NCBI GenBank assembly: GCA_964420455.1
Contig: CAYQTO010000005.1
Coordinates: 1 to 64,000, forward strand
Reading direction: 5' to 3'
Length of the DNA stretch: 64,000 bases
DNA from: CAYQTO01 sp964420455
GTDB taxonomy: Bacteria > Sumerlaeota > Sumerlaeia > SLMS01
In this document: piece after piece, positions 56,535 through 64,000 of the stretch
How the letters are laid out: each line of letters starts with the position of its first letter
How positions within the stretch are numbered: position 1 is the stretch's first letter
The notes under the pieces: generated by a model
The model's input: only the letters and a program-made list of their open reading frames with translations
What the model was told of the DNA's origin: nothing
The model's database searches: none
Program-made: the position numbers and the translations under genes

Positions 56535-59394
56535 CGTCGCCAAAGCCGAAGAAGGAGTCGGGCAGAGCGGGATCCGCGAAGGCGGCCTCGGTCCCGGACG
56601 AGGAGAAGGACCCGAGCCAGAGCGTGGCGCCGTCGGACTCGCCGTCGTTCAGCGGCAGGACGATGACCCCACCGGCGAGGAAGGCCGCGGTGCGCGGGAC
56701 CGGGACGACGACCTGGCGGCGCACCCACCCCTTGCCAAAGGTCTGCCCGCGAATGTTCGGCCCGTTGGCGTAGGTCGATAGGCCCAGGCGGGTTCCACGG
56801 CTGTCGAGAAACAGGGCGAGCGGCGTGATCTCGTGCTGGTGGAGTCCCTCGTAGCGCACATAGAACGAGTAGGTGACGAGGGTGCCCGGGATGACGGGCA
56901 TGGGAGGGGCGACGACCTGGGCGTTGTCCCTCGAGCCGGAGGGGATGTCGATGCGGAGGGGGGGATCGCCGGCCGGGGCAGTGATTTCGTTGTCTATACG
57001 AGTCTCAAACTTTGTGGCAATGGTCCATCCCGGTGCGGGCGCACCGGTCGGGAGAATCGTTCGGGGGACATCCTTCCAACCGGGTGAGAAAACGACCTCG
57101 CCGGATTCCTCGAGGGAGGGCTGGGGATTCTCCGGTTCCCCGGCAGTCCACTCGAGTCCACCAAAACCCCAGGGGAAATAGGGCGTGTAGGGCAGACGCG
57201 GCACCGTGCCGTGGATGGTGAGCCGATGATTGCCTGGCTCGAGATCCAACGGGATTTCCAGGGTGGTCCATGCCTGGGGGCCCGGAGGAACGCGCCAGAG
57301 GCCCACATGGCGGCCGTCCACCGACAGGGCGAGGTCGAGCCCCGGAGGGATCTGTTGGGCGTTCTTTTCGAGGAGCGGGTCTGCCTCGTCGCGCAAGGGG
57401 AGATGAAGGCGGAGGAACCGCGGCCGGTCGTCCTGGTAAAGGAGGAAGTCGTAGGAACCGTCGCGCTCGTTGCGGAGGTACTCGCGCCCGTCCAGTTTGC
57501 CAACCTGATAGCGCGTGTGTTCCGGCAGGTTGATGAAGTCGCGGAATGTATAGACAACGGTGTCGGGAAGCTCGGGGATGAGCAGGGCTGGGCCGGACGC
57601 TCCGGGCAGGAGGCGGGCAGCGGCGGTTTCCCCCTCCGCGTTGAGGGCTTCGACGAGTGCCCCGGGTGTTCCCCGCCAGGTGCCCCGCCCCCAGCGGAGA
57701 ACCGCGTCTGACGGCCCGAGCTCGAATCGCGCCGCGGCGTTCGGATAGACAAAGCGGTCGCCGTAGTCCCAATGGAGGAGAAGGGCGTCGTTCTCCGGGT
57801 CCCAGCGTGAGACACCGCGATAGACAAGATCGAGGCCGGGAATAGCAGCCTCGTAGAGGCGACGCTGGTCGACATAGCGCCACGACGAAAGCAGCCAGAG
57901 GGATTCCTCGGTGGAGAAGGCCGCGGGGAGGGCCCCGGTGAACAGGTCCGCCTCGTCGGGATGGCTGAACACGGCGTAGCCGGGAGGTCGGTCGGGGAGG
58001 TCATGGGTCTCGAGGAAATAGCCGGACTCGATGCGCTCGAGGCGGTTTGTGCCGACGATGGCCCCGCCGTCAAAGCGTTCCTCCAGGAGGTCGGCGGCCT
58101 CGCGGTAGTTGGCCTTTGGAGTCAGGAGGAAACGTCCTGTATATACGGCGTTCACAGCGACGGGGACGGCAAGGACCATCGCCAGCAGGCGGATCGTGGG
58201 AGTGCCGCGCGCAATCCACCCGGCGAGAAACACCACGCCGCCCGCGACACACACCAGCAACAACGGCTGAAGGAAGGAGAAGTACCGGATATAGAAGGTT
58301 CGATTGTAGTTCAGGCTGAAGAGCAGGGCGTAGGAGAAGAGGGGAAGCACGATGGCCAGACCTGCAACGCCTGCGGCCGACAGGGATTTCTCCGCGCGGG
58401 CGGTTTTTACCAGCCACAGAATCCCGCACCCCGTCAGGGTGAGGAACAGCATGGCGAGGACGTAGTCGACGGTGCCCATGCGGAAGAAATTGACGGTGAA
58501 GGCGGTGAAGTGGCGCGCGAAGAGGGGGAAGCCGAACTCGACATTTGTCAGGGCTGTCTGGCCGGGGGTGATGGCATTCTCGAGGAATTCGCCGAGGGCC
58601 CGGGCCCGGTCCGGCACCGAGGGGAGCACCACGATCGCGAGTACGGCGAGGAGGGGAAGGGCCGGCCGGCCAAGGAAACTGGACGGGCGGCTGCTGAGCA
58701 CCAGTCGCCTCAAGTCCCGGAACACCAGCAGCCCCGTCACCATCCCCCCGAGCATCACCGCGGAGAAGATTGCCGACATCGGATGATTTCCGCGGTTCAG
58801 CCAGGCTGCCAAAAGGGCCAGCACAAAACCGATGTGCGGTGCCCCACGAAACAGGAGCGTATATCCCAGGAGGCCCAGCATCGTGTAGAACGTCATACCC
58901 GCGTAATAATTGCCGTCCTGGGCATACATGACCATCCACGGACTGACGAGCGCGAGAACGCCCAGGGCAATGGCGACGCGTGGACCCGCGGACCAGAGAC
59001 CCCACAACGCGATGACAGGGATCGTCGCGGTGCCAAGGAGGGTGGACCACATGCGCATGCCGTATTCGTTCTCGCCGAAGAGGGCGATCATGCGTTCGAC
59101 CATTTCGAGATGGATGAAGTGGGCCTCGTAGGAGACGCTCCGGTAGGTGCCGGTGGCCGCCTCGCCGAGCATGCTGATTTCATCCATCCAAAGGCCGGCA
59201 TCGCCGAGGCCGTAAAGGCGGGTGGCCGCGGCGAGGAGGGTGAGGATTCCGAGGAACGGGAGCAGCGGGCGGGCCTCGGCGGCGAGCGACCGGATCACCG
59301 CCAGCTCGTGGCGCCAGAAGAAGAACGAGGCGTCGTCGGGTGCTTTCTCCCGGCGACGGCGCTCGCGCACGCGATCTCTTGCGGCGTCGGTCAT
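56506..59394 (-). CDS. Large GT-C-like membrane protein with a C-terminal beta domain
   Basis: The 962-residue product has an N-terminal membrane part (about residues 40-460, about 11 helices), in which GLWMDEISMLGEAATGTYRS holds the acidic D-E pair of GT39/PMT-like enzymes and AGMTFYTMLGLLGYTLLF lies in a helix. It is followed by about 480 soluble residues with beta-sandwich character (LLHWDYGDRFVYPNAAARFE, WTTLEIPLDLEPGNHRLTIH, TYSFYVRYEGLHQHEITPLA). The second half would lie in the periplasm. The ATG at 59394 overlaps the stop of the DUF2851 gene (ATGA). Confidence 0.65.
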   Translation of the reverse strand: MTDAARDRVRERRRREKAPDDASFFFWRHELAVIRSLAAEARPLLPFLGILTLLAAATRLYGLGDAGLWMDEISMLGEAATGTYRSVSYEAHFIHLEMVERMIALFGENEYGMRMWSTLLGTATIPVIALWGLWSAGPRVAIALGVLALVSPWMVMYAQDGNYYAGMTFYTMLGLLGYTLLFRGAPHIGFVLALLAAWLNRGNHPMSAIFSAVMLGGMVTGLLVFRDLRRLVLSSRPSSFLGRPALPLLAVLAIVVLPSVPDRARALGEFLENAITPGQTALTNVEFGFPLFARHFTAFTVNFFRMGTVDYVLAMLFLTLTGCGILWLVKTARAEKSLSAAGVAGLAIVLPLFSYALLFSLNYNRTFYIRYFSFLQPLLLVCVAGGVVFLAGWIARGTPTIRLLAMVLAVPVAVNAVYTGRFLLTPKANYREAADLLEERFDGGAIVGTNRLERIESGYFLETHDLPDRPPGYAVFSHPDEADLFTGALPAAFSTEESLWLLSSWRYVDQRRLYEAAIPGLDLVYRGVSRWDPENDALLLHWDYGDRFVYPNAAARFELGPSDAVLRWGRGTWRGTPGALVEALNAEGETAAARLLPGASGPALLIPELPDTVVYTFRDFINLPEHTRYQVGKLDGREYLRNERDGSYDFLLYQDDRPRFLRLHLPLRDEADPLLEKNAQQIPPGLDLALSVDGRHVGLWRVPPGPQAWTTLEIPLDLEPGNHRLTIHGTVPRLPYTPYFPWGFGGLEWTAGEPENPQPSLEESGEVVFSPGWKDVPRTILPTGAPAPGWTIATKFETRIDNEITAPAGDPPLRIDIPSGSRDNAQVVAPPMPVIPGTLVTYSFYVRYEGLHQHEITPLALFLDSRGTRLGLSTYANGPNIRGQTFGKGWVRRQVVVPVPRTAAFLAGGVIVLPLNDGESDGATLWLGSFSSSGTEAAFADPALPDSFFGFGDDALRNVPAE

Positions 59395-60956
59395 GACGCG
59401 CCAGGGGCCGCCGCGTCGCGGTCCGCGCTCAGGAACGTACAGTCGACGCAGCTCCGGTCGTTCTGCGCGCAGCAGTCGTGGAACACCTTGAACATCGCCT
59501 GCTGGAAGATTTCCGTCTTCAGGAGTCCCGCGGCGGTCTTCTCCTCGCCGAAGAGTCGGTGCTGCATGAAGCGGACGAGGGAGTTCTTCTCGAGGGCGGG
59601 GAAGGAGGAGAGGGCGTCCCAGGCTCGTTGTTCGAGGACGCGGTCGCCGCGGCCGCGCGCGTGTGTGATGGCAATCGGAAGGAAGACATTGAAGAGGAGG
59701 GAGAAGGCGGCCGGCTCGCCGAGGAGCGACTGGTGGCGGTTCGGTTTTCCGCCGAGGGTGAAGTGGGTGGAGAAGTAGTGGGGCTCGTCGACGACGAGGA
59801 GCGCGGCGAGGTCGCGCCAGAAGCGGCGGAGGTCGCGAGGCTTGAGGGTGCCGAGTTCTGTTCCGCGCAGGCGGGTGAAGAGGTTTTCGAGGAGCGGCGA
59901 ACCGGGGTCCGCCAGGCGGCCGACGAGTTGCGCCACGGCGGTCAGGCGGCGGGTGGGAAAGCCGGCGGGGCGGACCCCCGCGAACCAGCGGCGGGTCGGC
60001 GGCAGGAGCCGGTCCGTGTAGTAAGGTCGGGCGAGACGCCAGAAGCGATCGAGGCGTTCGCGAAAGGCGGCCGTATCGTCGTCCTCGCCGAGCGCGTCCC
60101 GCTGGGCGGAGAGGAGGTTGCCGACGTTGAGGAGGATGGAGAGAACGAAGTCGGTGCGGTCGGGGGGATCGACGTCCGCGGACAGGTCCACCAGTTCTGC
60201 GAACGGCGTCCGCTTTGCCAGGAGGAAGTACAAGGTCTTGGAGCCCTTGTATCCCTGGGCGGTGAGTATGGATTGATAGACAAGCTGGTCGAGGGAGGCG
60301 GTGCGTGCCTGGGCGGCGAAGCGGGCGATCTTCTCCTCGATGCGGGCACGGCCGGCGGCGAGGAGGAAGGCCTGGATCTCCGCCGGGTCGAGACGGAGGA
60401 ACTCCTCGTGGCAAAGTCCGCGATCGCTCGGCGTTGCGTGGGGGTAATCGTTAAGATTGATGGTGGCGCGGATGGTGTCGAGGTCCGGCTCGAGAAAGTC
60501 CTCGAGGACGAGGCGCTCGAGGCGCTCGCCGTTTTGCTTCTCGTCGTAGGGGCGGTCGTCGTCGCGAAAGAGGACCACGTGGAGGACGACGCGGTTGTAG
60601 TCGTAGTCCTGGTGGTGGCCGTGGCGGGTCCAGTCGTTGGAAGGAACATGTATTTCGACGTCGCCGGCGAGTGCCTGGCCGGCGAGGGTGATGCGGGCGT
60701 CCTCGAAGTCGGGGCCGCGGCCGTTGTTCCATCGGCCGGGCTCGTGGATTTCGAGGCGCTTGCCGCTGGCGGTGATGAGTTGATCGCGGCGGAGGAGTTG
60801 GTCGTGCCAGATTGCCTGAACCAGGCGCTCGTCTATACGGCGGGGGCTGGCGGGCCCCTCCTCGCGGAGGGTGGTGGCGCGGGCAAAGCGGTCGGCAAAC
60901 CGGAGCCAGGCGCCGCGCCACTGCTCCTGTACCGTGGTGTCCGCGGTGGCGGTCAC
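59391..60956 (-). CDS. DUF2851 family protein
   Basis: The 521-residue product matches DUF2851: LVQAIWHDQLLRRDQLITAS near the N-terminus, RWNNGRGPDFEDARITLAGQ with GDVEIH (about residue 85), and HHQDYDYNRVVLHVVLF. The GDVEIH and DYDYNRVVLH blocks are the family's most conserved part. A C-terminal cluster of cysteines (FHDCCAQNDRSCVDCTFL, about 490-510) could bind metal. No function is known for the family. The start is a GTG at 60956 overlapping the pfk stop (GTGA). Confidence 0.85.
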   Translation of the reverse strand: MTATADTTVQEQWRGAWLRFADRFARATTLREEGPASPRRIDERLVQAIWHDQLLRRDQLITASGKRLEIHEPGRWNNGRGPDFEDARITLAGQALAGDVEIHVPSNDWTRHGHHQDYDYNRVVLHVVLFRDDDRPYDEKQNGERLERLVLEDFLEPDLDTIRATINLNDYPHATPSDRGLCHEEFLRLDPAEIQAFLLAAGRARIEEKIARFAAQARTASLDQLVYQSILTAQGYKGSKTLYFLLAKRTPFAELVDLSADVDPPDRTDFVLSILLNVGNLLSAQRDALGEDDDTAAFRERLDRFWRLARPYYTDRLLPPTRRWFAGVRPAGFPTRRLTAVAQLVGRLADPGSPLLENLFTRLRGTELGTLKPRDLRRFWRDLAALLVVDEPHYFSTHFTLGGKPNRHQSLLGEPAAFSLLFNVFLPIAITHARGRGDRVLEQRAWDALSSFPALEKNSLVRFMQHRLFGEEKTAAGLLKTEIFQQAMFKVFHDCCAQNDRSCVDCTFLSADRDAAAPGAS

Positions 60957-62161
60957 GACTCGTCGCCGAAACTCGTCCCGACGGCGCGGGCGGCGGCGAT
61001 GAGGGGATCGTCCAGGGCGACGGGCTTGAGCTTGTGGATCGCCTCCTCGAGCGGCACGTCGGTAATCCGGCCTTGCTGGAGGGCGACCATGCGGCCGAAC
61101 CGGCGTCCGGCGGCGAGCATGGCCGCGTGATAGCCGTACTCGGTGGAGAGGAGGCGATCGGCCGCCGTTGGCGTCCCGCCGCGCTGGAGGTGGCCGAGGA
61201 CGGTAGCCCGCGCCTCCAGCCCCGTCCGCCGCCCGATCTGGTCCGCCAGCAGCTGCGCGATTCCGCCGAGACGGAGGGGATCCGGCGAGTCCTTCACGAT
61301 GCGGGCAATCGTCAGGTCGCCCCCCTTCGGCTTGGCACCCTCCGCGACCACAATGATGGAGAACCGCTTTCCGGCGCGCGAACGCTGGAGGCAGACCTCC
61401 GAAATCGCGTCCAGATCATAGGGGATCTCCGGAATGAGCATCACGTCGCCGCCGCCGGCGATGCCCGCCTCGAGCGCGAGGTGCCCCGTATAGCGCCCCA
61501 TCATTTCCACGATCATCACGCGGTGGTGGCTCATGGCCGTCGTGTGGAGTCGGTCGATGGCCTCCGTGGCCGTCTGAACGGCGGTGTTGAAGCCGAAGGT
61601 GTAGTCCGTCGCGCTCAGGTCGTTGTCGATGGTCTTTGGCACGCCGACCACGTTGACGCCCTTGCGCATGAACTGGGTGGCCATGTTCAGCGTGCCGTCG
61701 CCGCCGATGCAAATCAGGCAATCCCACCCCATGGTTTCGATGAACTCGACGCACTCGTCGCTGATGTCCACGGTTTGCTCTTCGCCATTGATGCTCATGC
61801 GGTGCTGGAACGGGTTGTCCTTGTTGCTGCTGCCGAGGATGGTGCCGCCGAGGGTAAGGATGCCGCTGGCGTCGTCGCTGGTCAGGCGACGGGCCCGCCG
61901 ATAGATGAGGCCGTGGAAGCCATCCTCCAGGCCGTAACACTCGATCTTGTGGGTGTTGATGGCGGTCTTGACGACGGCGCGGATAACGGCGTTGAGGCCC
62001 GGGCAATCGCCGCCGCCGGTGAGGATGGCGAGCCGGCGCACCGGCGTGGCCGCCGCGGCGCGGGACTTGGCGGCGGTGGCGGGCTTCGTGGTGGCGCCAT
62101 TTTTGCGCGCAGCCTTCACAGACTTCGTCTTGCGCGGGGTTGCCTTCGGCTTTGCTGCCAT
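60953..62161 (-). CDS. pfkA: 6-phosphofructokinase with a basic N-terminal tail
   Basis: The 402-residue product is a group III phosphofructokinase. Residues 1-42 form a Lys/Ala/Thr-rich tail (KPKATPRKTKSVKAARKN) that resembles histone H1-like sequences and is not part of the enzyme. The core starts RLAILTGGGDCPGLNAVIR; IGGDGTLN keeps the Gly at the position that in PPi-dependent enzymes is Asp, PKTIDNDL has Lys where E. coli PfkA has Gly, and MGRYTGHLAL is the substrate loop. The Gly/Lys combination is usually associated with ATP use, but the donor needs testing. ATG at 62161. The stop overlaps the DUF2851 start. Confidence 0.88.
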   Translation of the reverse strand: MAAKPKATPRKTKSVKAARKNGATTKPATAAKSRAAAATPVRRLAILTGGGDCPGLNAVIRAVVKTAINTHKIECYGLEDGFHGLIYRRARRLTSDDASGILTLGGTILGSSNKDNPFQHRMSINGEEQTVDISDECVEFIETMGWDCLICIGGDGTLNMATQFMRKGVNVVGVPKTIDNDLSATDYTFGFNTAVQTATEAIDRLHTTAMSHHRVMIVEMMGRYTGHLALEAGIAGGGDVMLIPEIPYDLDAISEVCLQRSRAGKRFSIIVVAEGAKPKGGDLTIARIVKDSPDPLRLGGIAQLLADQIGRRTGLEARATVLGHLQRGGTPTAADRLLSTEYGYHAAMLAAGRRFGRMVALQQGRITDVPLEEAIHKLKPVALDDPLIAAARAVGTSFGDES

Positions 62162-62327
62162 GGTCGTGATCCTCGTGGAGGGTGGAATGGACAGTTGGGG
62201 GCAAGCTGGCGAAGGGCTCCCCGGGTGGCAAAGGGGATTCGCTGCAAGGCGGGGCTTGCCATGAAGGGAGCCATCGGGGGTGATGGGTGTCGCTGCGGCG
62301 ATCACAGCGTCCTGGAGGCCATAGCCG
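62162..62327. promoter_or_regulatory. Divergent promoter region of pfkA
   Basis: The 166-bp spacer separates pfkA from the gene at 62328. A CTGGAGG stretch gives the downstream gene a ribosome site. No operator was recognised. Confidence 0.35.
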
Positions 62328-63209
62328 GTGGGGCTTGACTACGACGAAATTTCACAGGGACGGCGGCGGAACTGGGATCCCCTCAAGCCGGAGGACATCC
62401 GCGAGGCGGAATCCAAGGCAAAAAAGGAGGCACGGCGGCAGGAACGGGCCGAGCGCCAGAAGAAGAAACAGCTCAGTTACCTGAAGGCACGGGACGTCCT
62501 GCGGGAGGAGGAGAAGAGTGCGGACCTGGCGGCGTACGAGCGCGCCAAGCGCCAGGCCCTTGTGGTGGTTTCGGTCTTCCTCGGCGCCCTCCTTGTCTAT
62601 ATCGGTATCTCCATGGTTGTGGACTGGCGTCGGTCCGTCCAGTCCCGCGAGGACCTCGCGCGATTCGAGGAAGTGCTGCTGGAGGGCGAGCGCGTGTTCG
62701 ACCTCGCCACCCCCGTCGGCGCCCTTTCCAGCTGGCGCAGCGCCTGGTCCGCCGGCGAGATCGACACCCTCTTTCGCCTCTTCAGCGAGGATTACCGCAA
62801 GAAGGTCCGCGGCAACAAGCCGCTCGAAGTCGTCCAGGCCGAGTATCGCCGGCTCTATCGCGACGGCCGGCTCGACCAGCAGCGCTCCATCGCGGAGCTC
62901 TTCGGCAACGTCGAGATCATCCGCCTTCCCGACCCGCCCCACCGCGATGGCGACCTCGCCCTGTTCCGTTCCGAGCGGGTCCAACTCATCGGCTCACCGG
63001 ATCCGGTCCAGTACATCGCCGCCTTCTCCTACAATGCCAAGGGCGAGCAATGGCGCTTTGCGGACGTCCGCGAGGCCAAGTACTTCAGCGTCCGTTGGAA
63101 CCACGAAAACCTCATCCGCCCGCTCCAGGTTGGTCCCCGGGCAACCACCTACGACGAGGACGGCAATGCCATCCTCCTACCAGGCCAACCCCGCCGCACG
63201 GGGCCCTGA
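62328..63209 (+). CDS. Single-pass membrane protein with a soluble SnoaL-like or unassigned domain
   Basis: The 293-residue product has a highly charged cytoplasmic N-terminus (residues 20-65, KPEDIREAESKAKKEARRQE with RAERQKKK) that is probably helical, a transmembrane helix (about 73-93, LVVVSVFLGALLVYIGISMV) and a periplasmic part (about 125-280). In that part SSWRSAWSAGEIDTLFRLFS and EDYRKKVRGNKPLEVVQAEY recall the SnoaL/NTF2-like fold, but this is only a resemblance. The GTG at 62328 has a GGAGG site. Confidence 0.6.
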   Translation: MGLDYDEISQGRRRNWDPLKPEDIREAESKAKKEARRQERAERQKKKQLSYLKARDVLREEEKSADLAAYERAKRQALVVVSVFLGALLVYIGISMVVDWRRSVQSREDLARFEEVLLEGERVFDLATPVGALSSWRSAWSAGEIDTLFRLFSEDYRKKVRGNKPLEVVQAEYRRLYRDGRLDQQRSIAELFGNVEIIRLPDPPHRDGDLALFRSERVQLIGSPDPVQYIAAFSYNAKGEQWRFADVREAKYFSVRWNHENLIRPLQVGPRATTYDEDGNAILLPGQPRRTGP

Positions 63210-63232
63210 CATCCCCCGCCCAGGAAGTGCCC

Positions 63233-63589
63233 ATGAGCCGCGTCCCCCAAAAGCACCGCGAACTTCTCGAGGAGGAGGTTGTCGGCCTCAAGCCCACCGA
63301 CGAGTTCCATGTCCTCCAACGCCTCGACAAGATGTCCGCCCAGTTCAACAAGGCCACCGGCAAGAGCCTCTACGACGAGCTGATGCACAACATCGAGGCG
63401 CTCCACCTGCTTCTCCGTGATCGCAAGGACATGGACGACCGCCAGCGCCGCGTGGCGGTCGCCGCCTGCAAGTACTTCGTCAAGGACGACGACCTGGTCC
63501 ACGAGGACCATCCCGCCGGCCTGGTGGACGACGCCCTGGTGGTGCTCGCCGCCATGGAGGAACTGGCACCGCTCTTCGAGGAGTCCTGA
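63233..63589 (+). CDS. DUF1232-like small protein
   Basis: The 118-residue product is helical. KYFVKDDDLVHEDHPAGLVD and DALVVLAAMEEL resemble the DUF1232 (YkvA-like) core, in which an Asp-Pro and an IDD segment are conserved, but the hydrophobic helices of that family are weak here. The ATG at 63233 follows the upstream stop by 23 bp; the pair may be an operon. Confidence in the family is low. Confidence 0.5.
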   Translation: MSRVPQKHRELLEEEVVGLKPTDEFHVLQRLDKMSAQFNKATGKSLYDELMHNIEALHLLLRDRKDMDDRQRRVAVAACKYFVKDDDLVHEDHPAGLVDDALVVLAAMEELAPLFEES

Positions 63590-63598
63590 GGAAAGGGA

Positions 63599-63626
63599 GC
63601 CGGACGGGGCGGTTGGGCGGTCCGGC
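63599..63626. terminator. Possible hairpin between convergent genes
   Basis: Arms GCCGGAC and GTCCGGC flank a 14-nt G-rich loop. It lies between the ends of convergent genes (63589 and 63654), a natural place for a bidirectional terminator, but lacks a T-run. Confidence 0.35.
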
Positions 63627-63653
63627 ACTTCGGAAAGCTCGGCCTCGCCCCCC

Positions 63654-64000
63654 CTACGCGTAGCGTTTCAGGATGCGCAGGCACCCGCCGAGGTAGCTGC
63701 CGCCGAAGAGGTTGAGGTGGTTCAGCAGGTGGTAGAGGGTATAGATTTCTATACGATCCGGGGCTCCTTCGGCGAGGGGCCATTCCTCCTCGTAGGCGGC
63801 ATAGAAGGCTCCGTCGAAGCCGCCGAAGAGGCGTGTCATGGCGAGGTCGGCCTCGCGTCGGCCGTAGTAGGCGGCGGGATCGATGATGGCGGCATGGCCC
63901 GTTTCGTCGACCAGGTAGTTGCCGCCCCAGAGGTCGCCGTGGAGGAGGGCGGGCGGTTCGTCGGGTTCGGCGAGGTAGTCGCCAAGTCGATCGAGGAGCC
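63654..64000 (-). CDS. Fructosamine-kinase-family protein, 5' end outside the window
   Basis: The visible 115 C-terminal residues include PALLHGDLWGGNYLVDE, the catalytic HGDLWxGN loop of fructosamine kinases and other aminoglycoside-phosphotransferase-fold kinases, AAIIDPAAYYGRREADLAMT (metal-binding Asp), and the family C-terminus LYHLLNHLNLFGGSYLGGCL. These enzymes phosphorylate sugars of glycated amines, allowing deglycation. The start lies beyond 64000. A 16-bp palindrome of octamer half-sites lies inside it (63739-63754). Confidence 0.85.
   Translation of the reverse strand, partial: LLDRLGDYLAEPDEPPALLHGDLWGGNYLVDETGHAAIIDPAAYYGRREADLAMTRLFGGFDGAFYAAYEEEWPLAEGAPDRIEIYTLYHLLNHLNLFGGSYLGGCLRILKRYA
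63739..63754. repeat. 16-bp palindrome built from outward GTATAGA half-sites
   Basis: GTATAGATTTCTATAC has arms GTATAGA and TCTATAC around TT. The half-sites match the iterated octamer of this window, in the reverse arrangement to the palindrome at 26779-26794. Confidence 0.65.

Larger units (their letters stand above)
4152..60838. repeat. Iterated octamer GTCTATAC, 20 copies on both strands
   Basis: Copies begin at (plus orientation) 4152, 10742, 11179, 20473, 24491, 25955, 38589, 56992 and 60831, and (minus, GTATAGAC) 6253, 6328, 11932, 13165, 26787, 39895, 47868, 48831, 49233, 55570 and 57548. All are inside genes of unrelated families; none was seen between about 26800 and 38580. In some genes it encodes V-Y-T (GTC TAT ACx), in others R-I-D (CGT ATA GAC), Y-R (TAT AGA C) or L-Y (CTA TAC), with codons otherwise rare here. 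At about two thirds G+C, a random 64 kb would give fewer than one copy on both strands together (my own rough estimate). Confidence 0.85.

Noticed and set aside
1..64000. tRNA, rRNA, CRISPR, IS and prophage genes
   Set aside because: I looked for cloverleaf ends, 16S/23S landmarks, spaced repeats, transposase or integrase motifs and saw none.

Overview
This is a 64 kb piece of a GC-rich (roughly two thirds G+C by eye) diderm bacterial chromosome. No rRNA, tRNA, CRISPR array, transposase or phage gene was seen. A DUF1800/DUF1501 pair with a Tat signal, a biosynthetic SpeA arginine decarboxylase, a YpdA-type (bacillithiol) reductase, a GHL10 hydrolase, FecR-like proteins with poly-Asp tails and several FHA signalling proteins together suggest an uncultured planctomycete-like or Sumerlaeota/Hydrogenedentota-like lineage. 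That placement is an inference, not a phylogeny. Two runs of ten Ns (5518-5527 and 46063-46072) show that this is a scaffolded, probably metagenomic, assembly.

Region 1 (1-3000) has pstS and pstB without a permease between them, then a FecR-like membrane protein ending in nine Asp residues. Region 2 (3193-19153) is an exopolysaccharide locus: four glycosyltransferases and a Wzy-like polymerase on the minus strand, three glycosyltransferases on the plus strand, then a Wza-like export lipoprotein, a Wzc-like tyrosine kinase, an O-antigen ligase/polymerase and a TPR protein on the minus strand. Neighbouring genes in each run overlap by 4 nt, so translation is probably coupled. No flippase and no initiating sugar-phosphate transferase is present. 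Region 3 (19348-22056) has two divergent unknown genes and a second poly-Asp FecR-like protein.

Region 4 (22149-31513) is mixed metabolism: MetX, a PhzF-family protein, a GHL10 hydrolase, YpdA, a golvesin/thioredoxin-like exported protein, a SirB1-type protein and SpeA. Region 5 (31604-45257) carries a methyltransferase, an FHA-GAF-sigma54 activator, a DJ-1 protein, DUF1800 and DUF1501, prfA with a GNAT and a TPR lipoprotein, ychF, a MarR regulator, a lone receiver protein and superoxide dismutase. Region 6 (45280-64000) has a divergent squalene/phytoene synthase-like gene, a PTS IIA protein, another glycosyltransferase, a repeat-built putative outer-membrane protein, an FHA-GAF histidine kinase, a PEGA lipoprotein, thymidylate kinase, a double-FHA protein, a phosphoesterase, two large GT-C-like membrane proteins, a DUF2851 protein, phosphofructokinase and a truncated fructosamine-kinase-like gene.

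The most unusual signal is not a gene. The octamer GTCTATAC (either strand) occurs 20 times by my count, where chance predicts about one. It sits inside unrelated genes in several reading frames and forces rare codons (AGA, ATA, CTA), so it looks like a DNA-level signal comparable in kind to HIP1 or DNA-uptake sequences. Other notable points are the poly-Asp/NFF tails, the repeat-built protein that apparently starts at CTG, an 18-nt in-frame loss in pstB, and a chimeric assembly insert carrying a UDP-glucuronate decarboxylase fragment.
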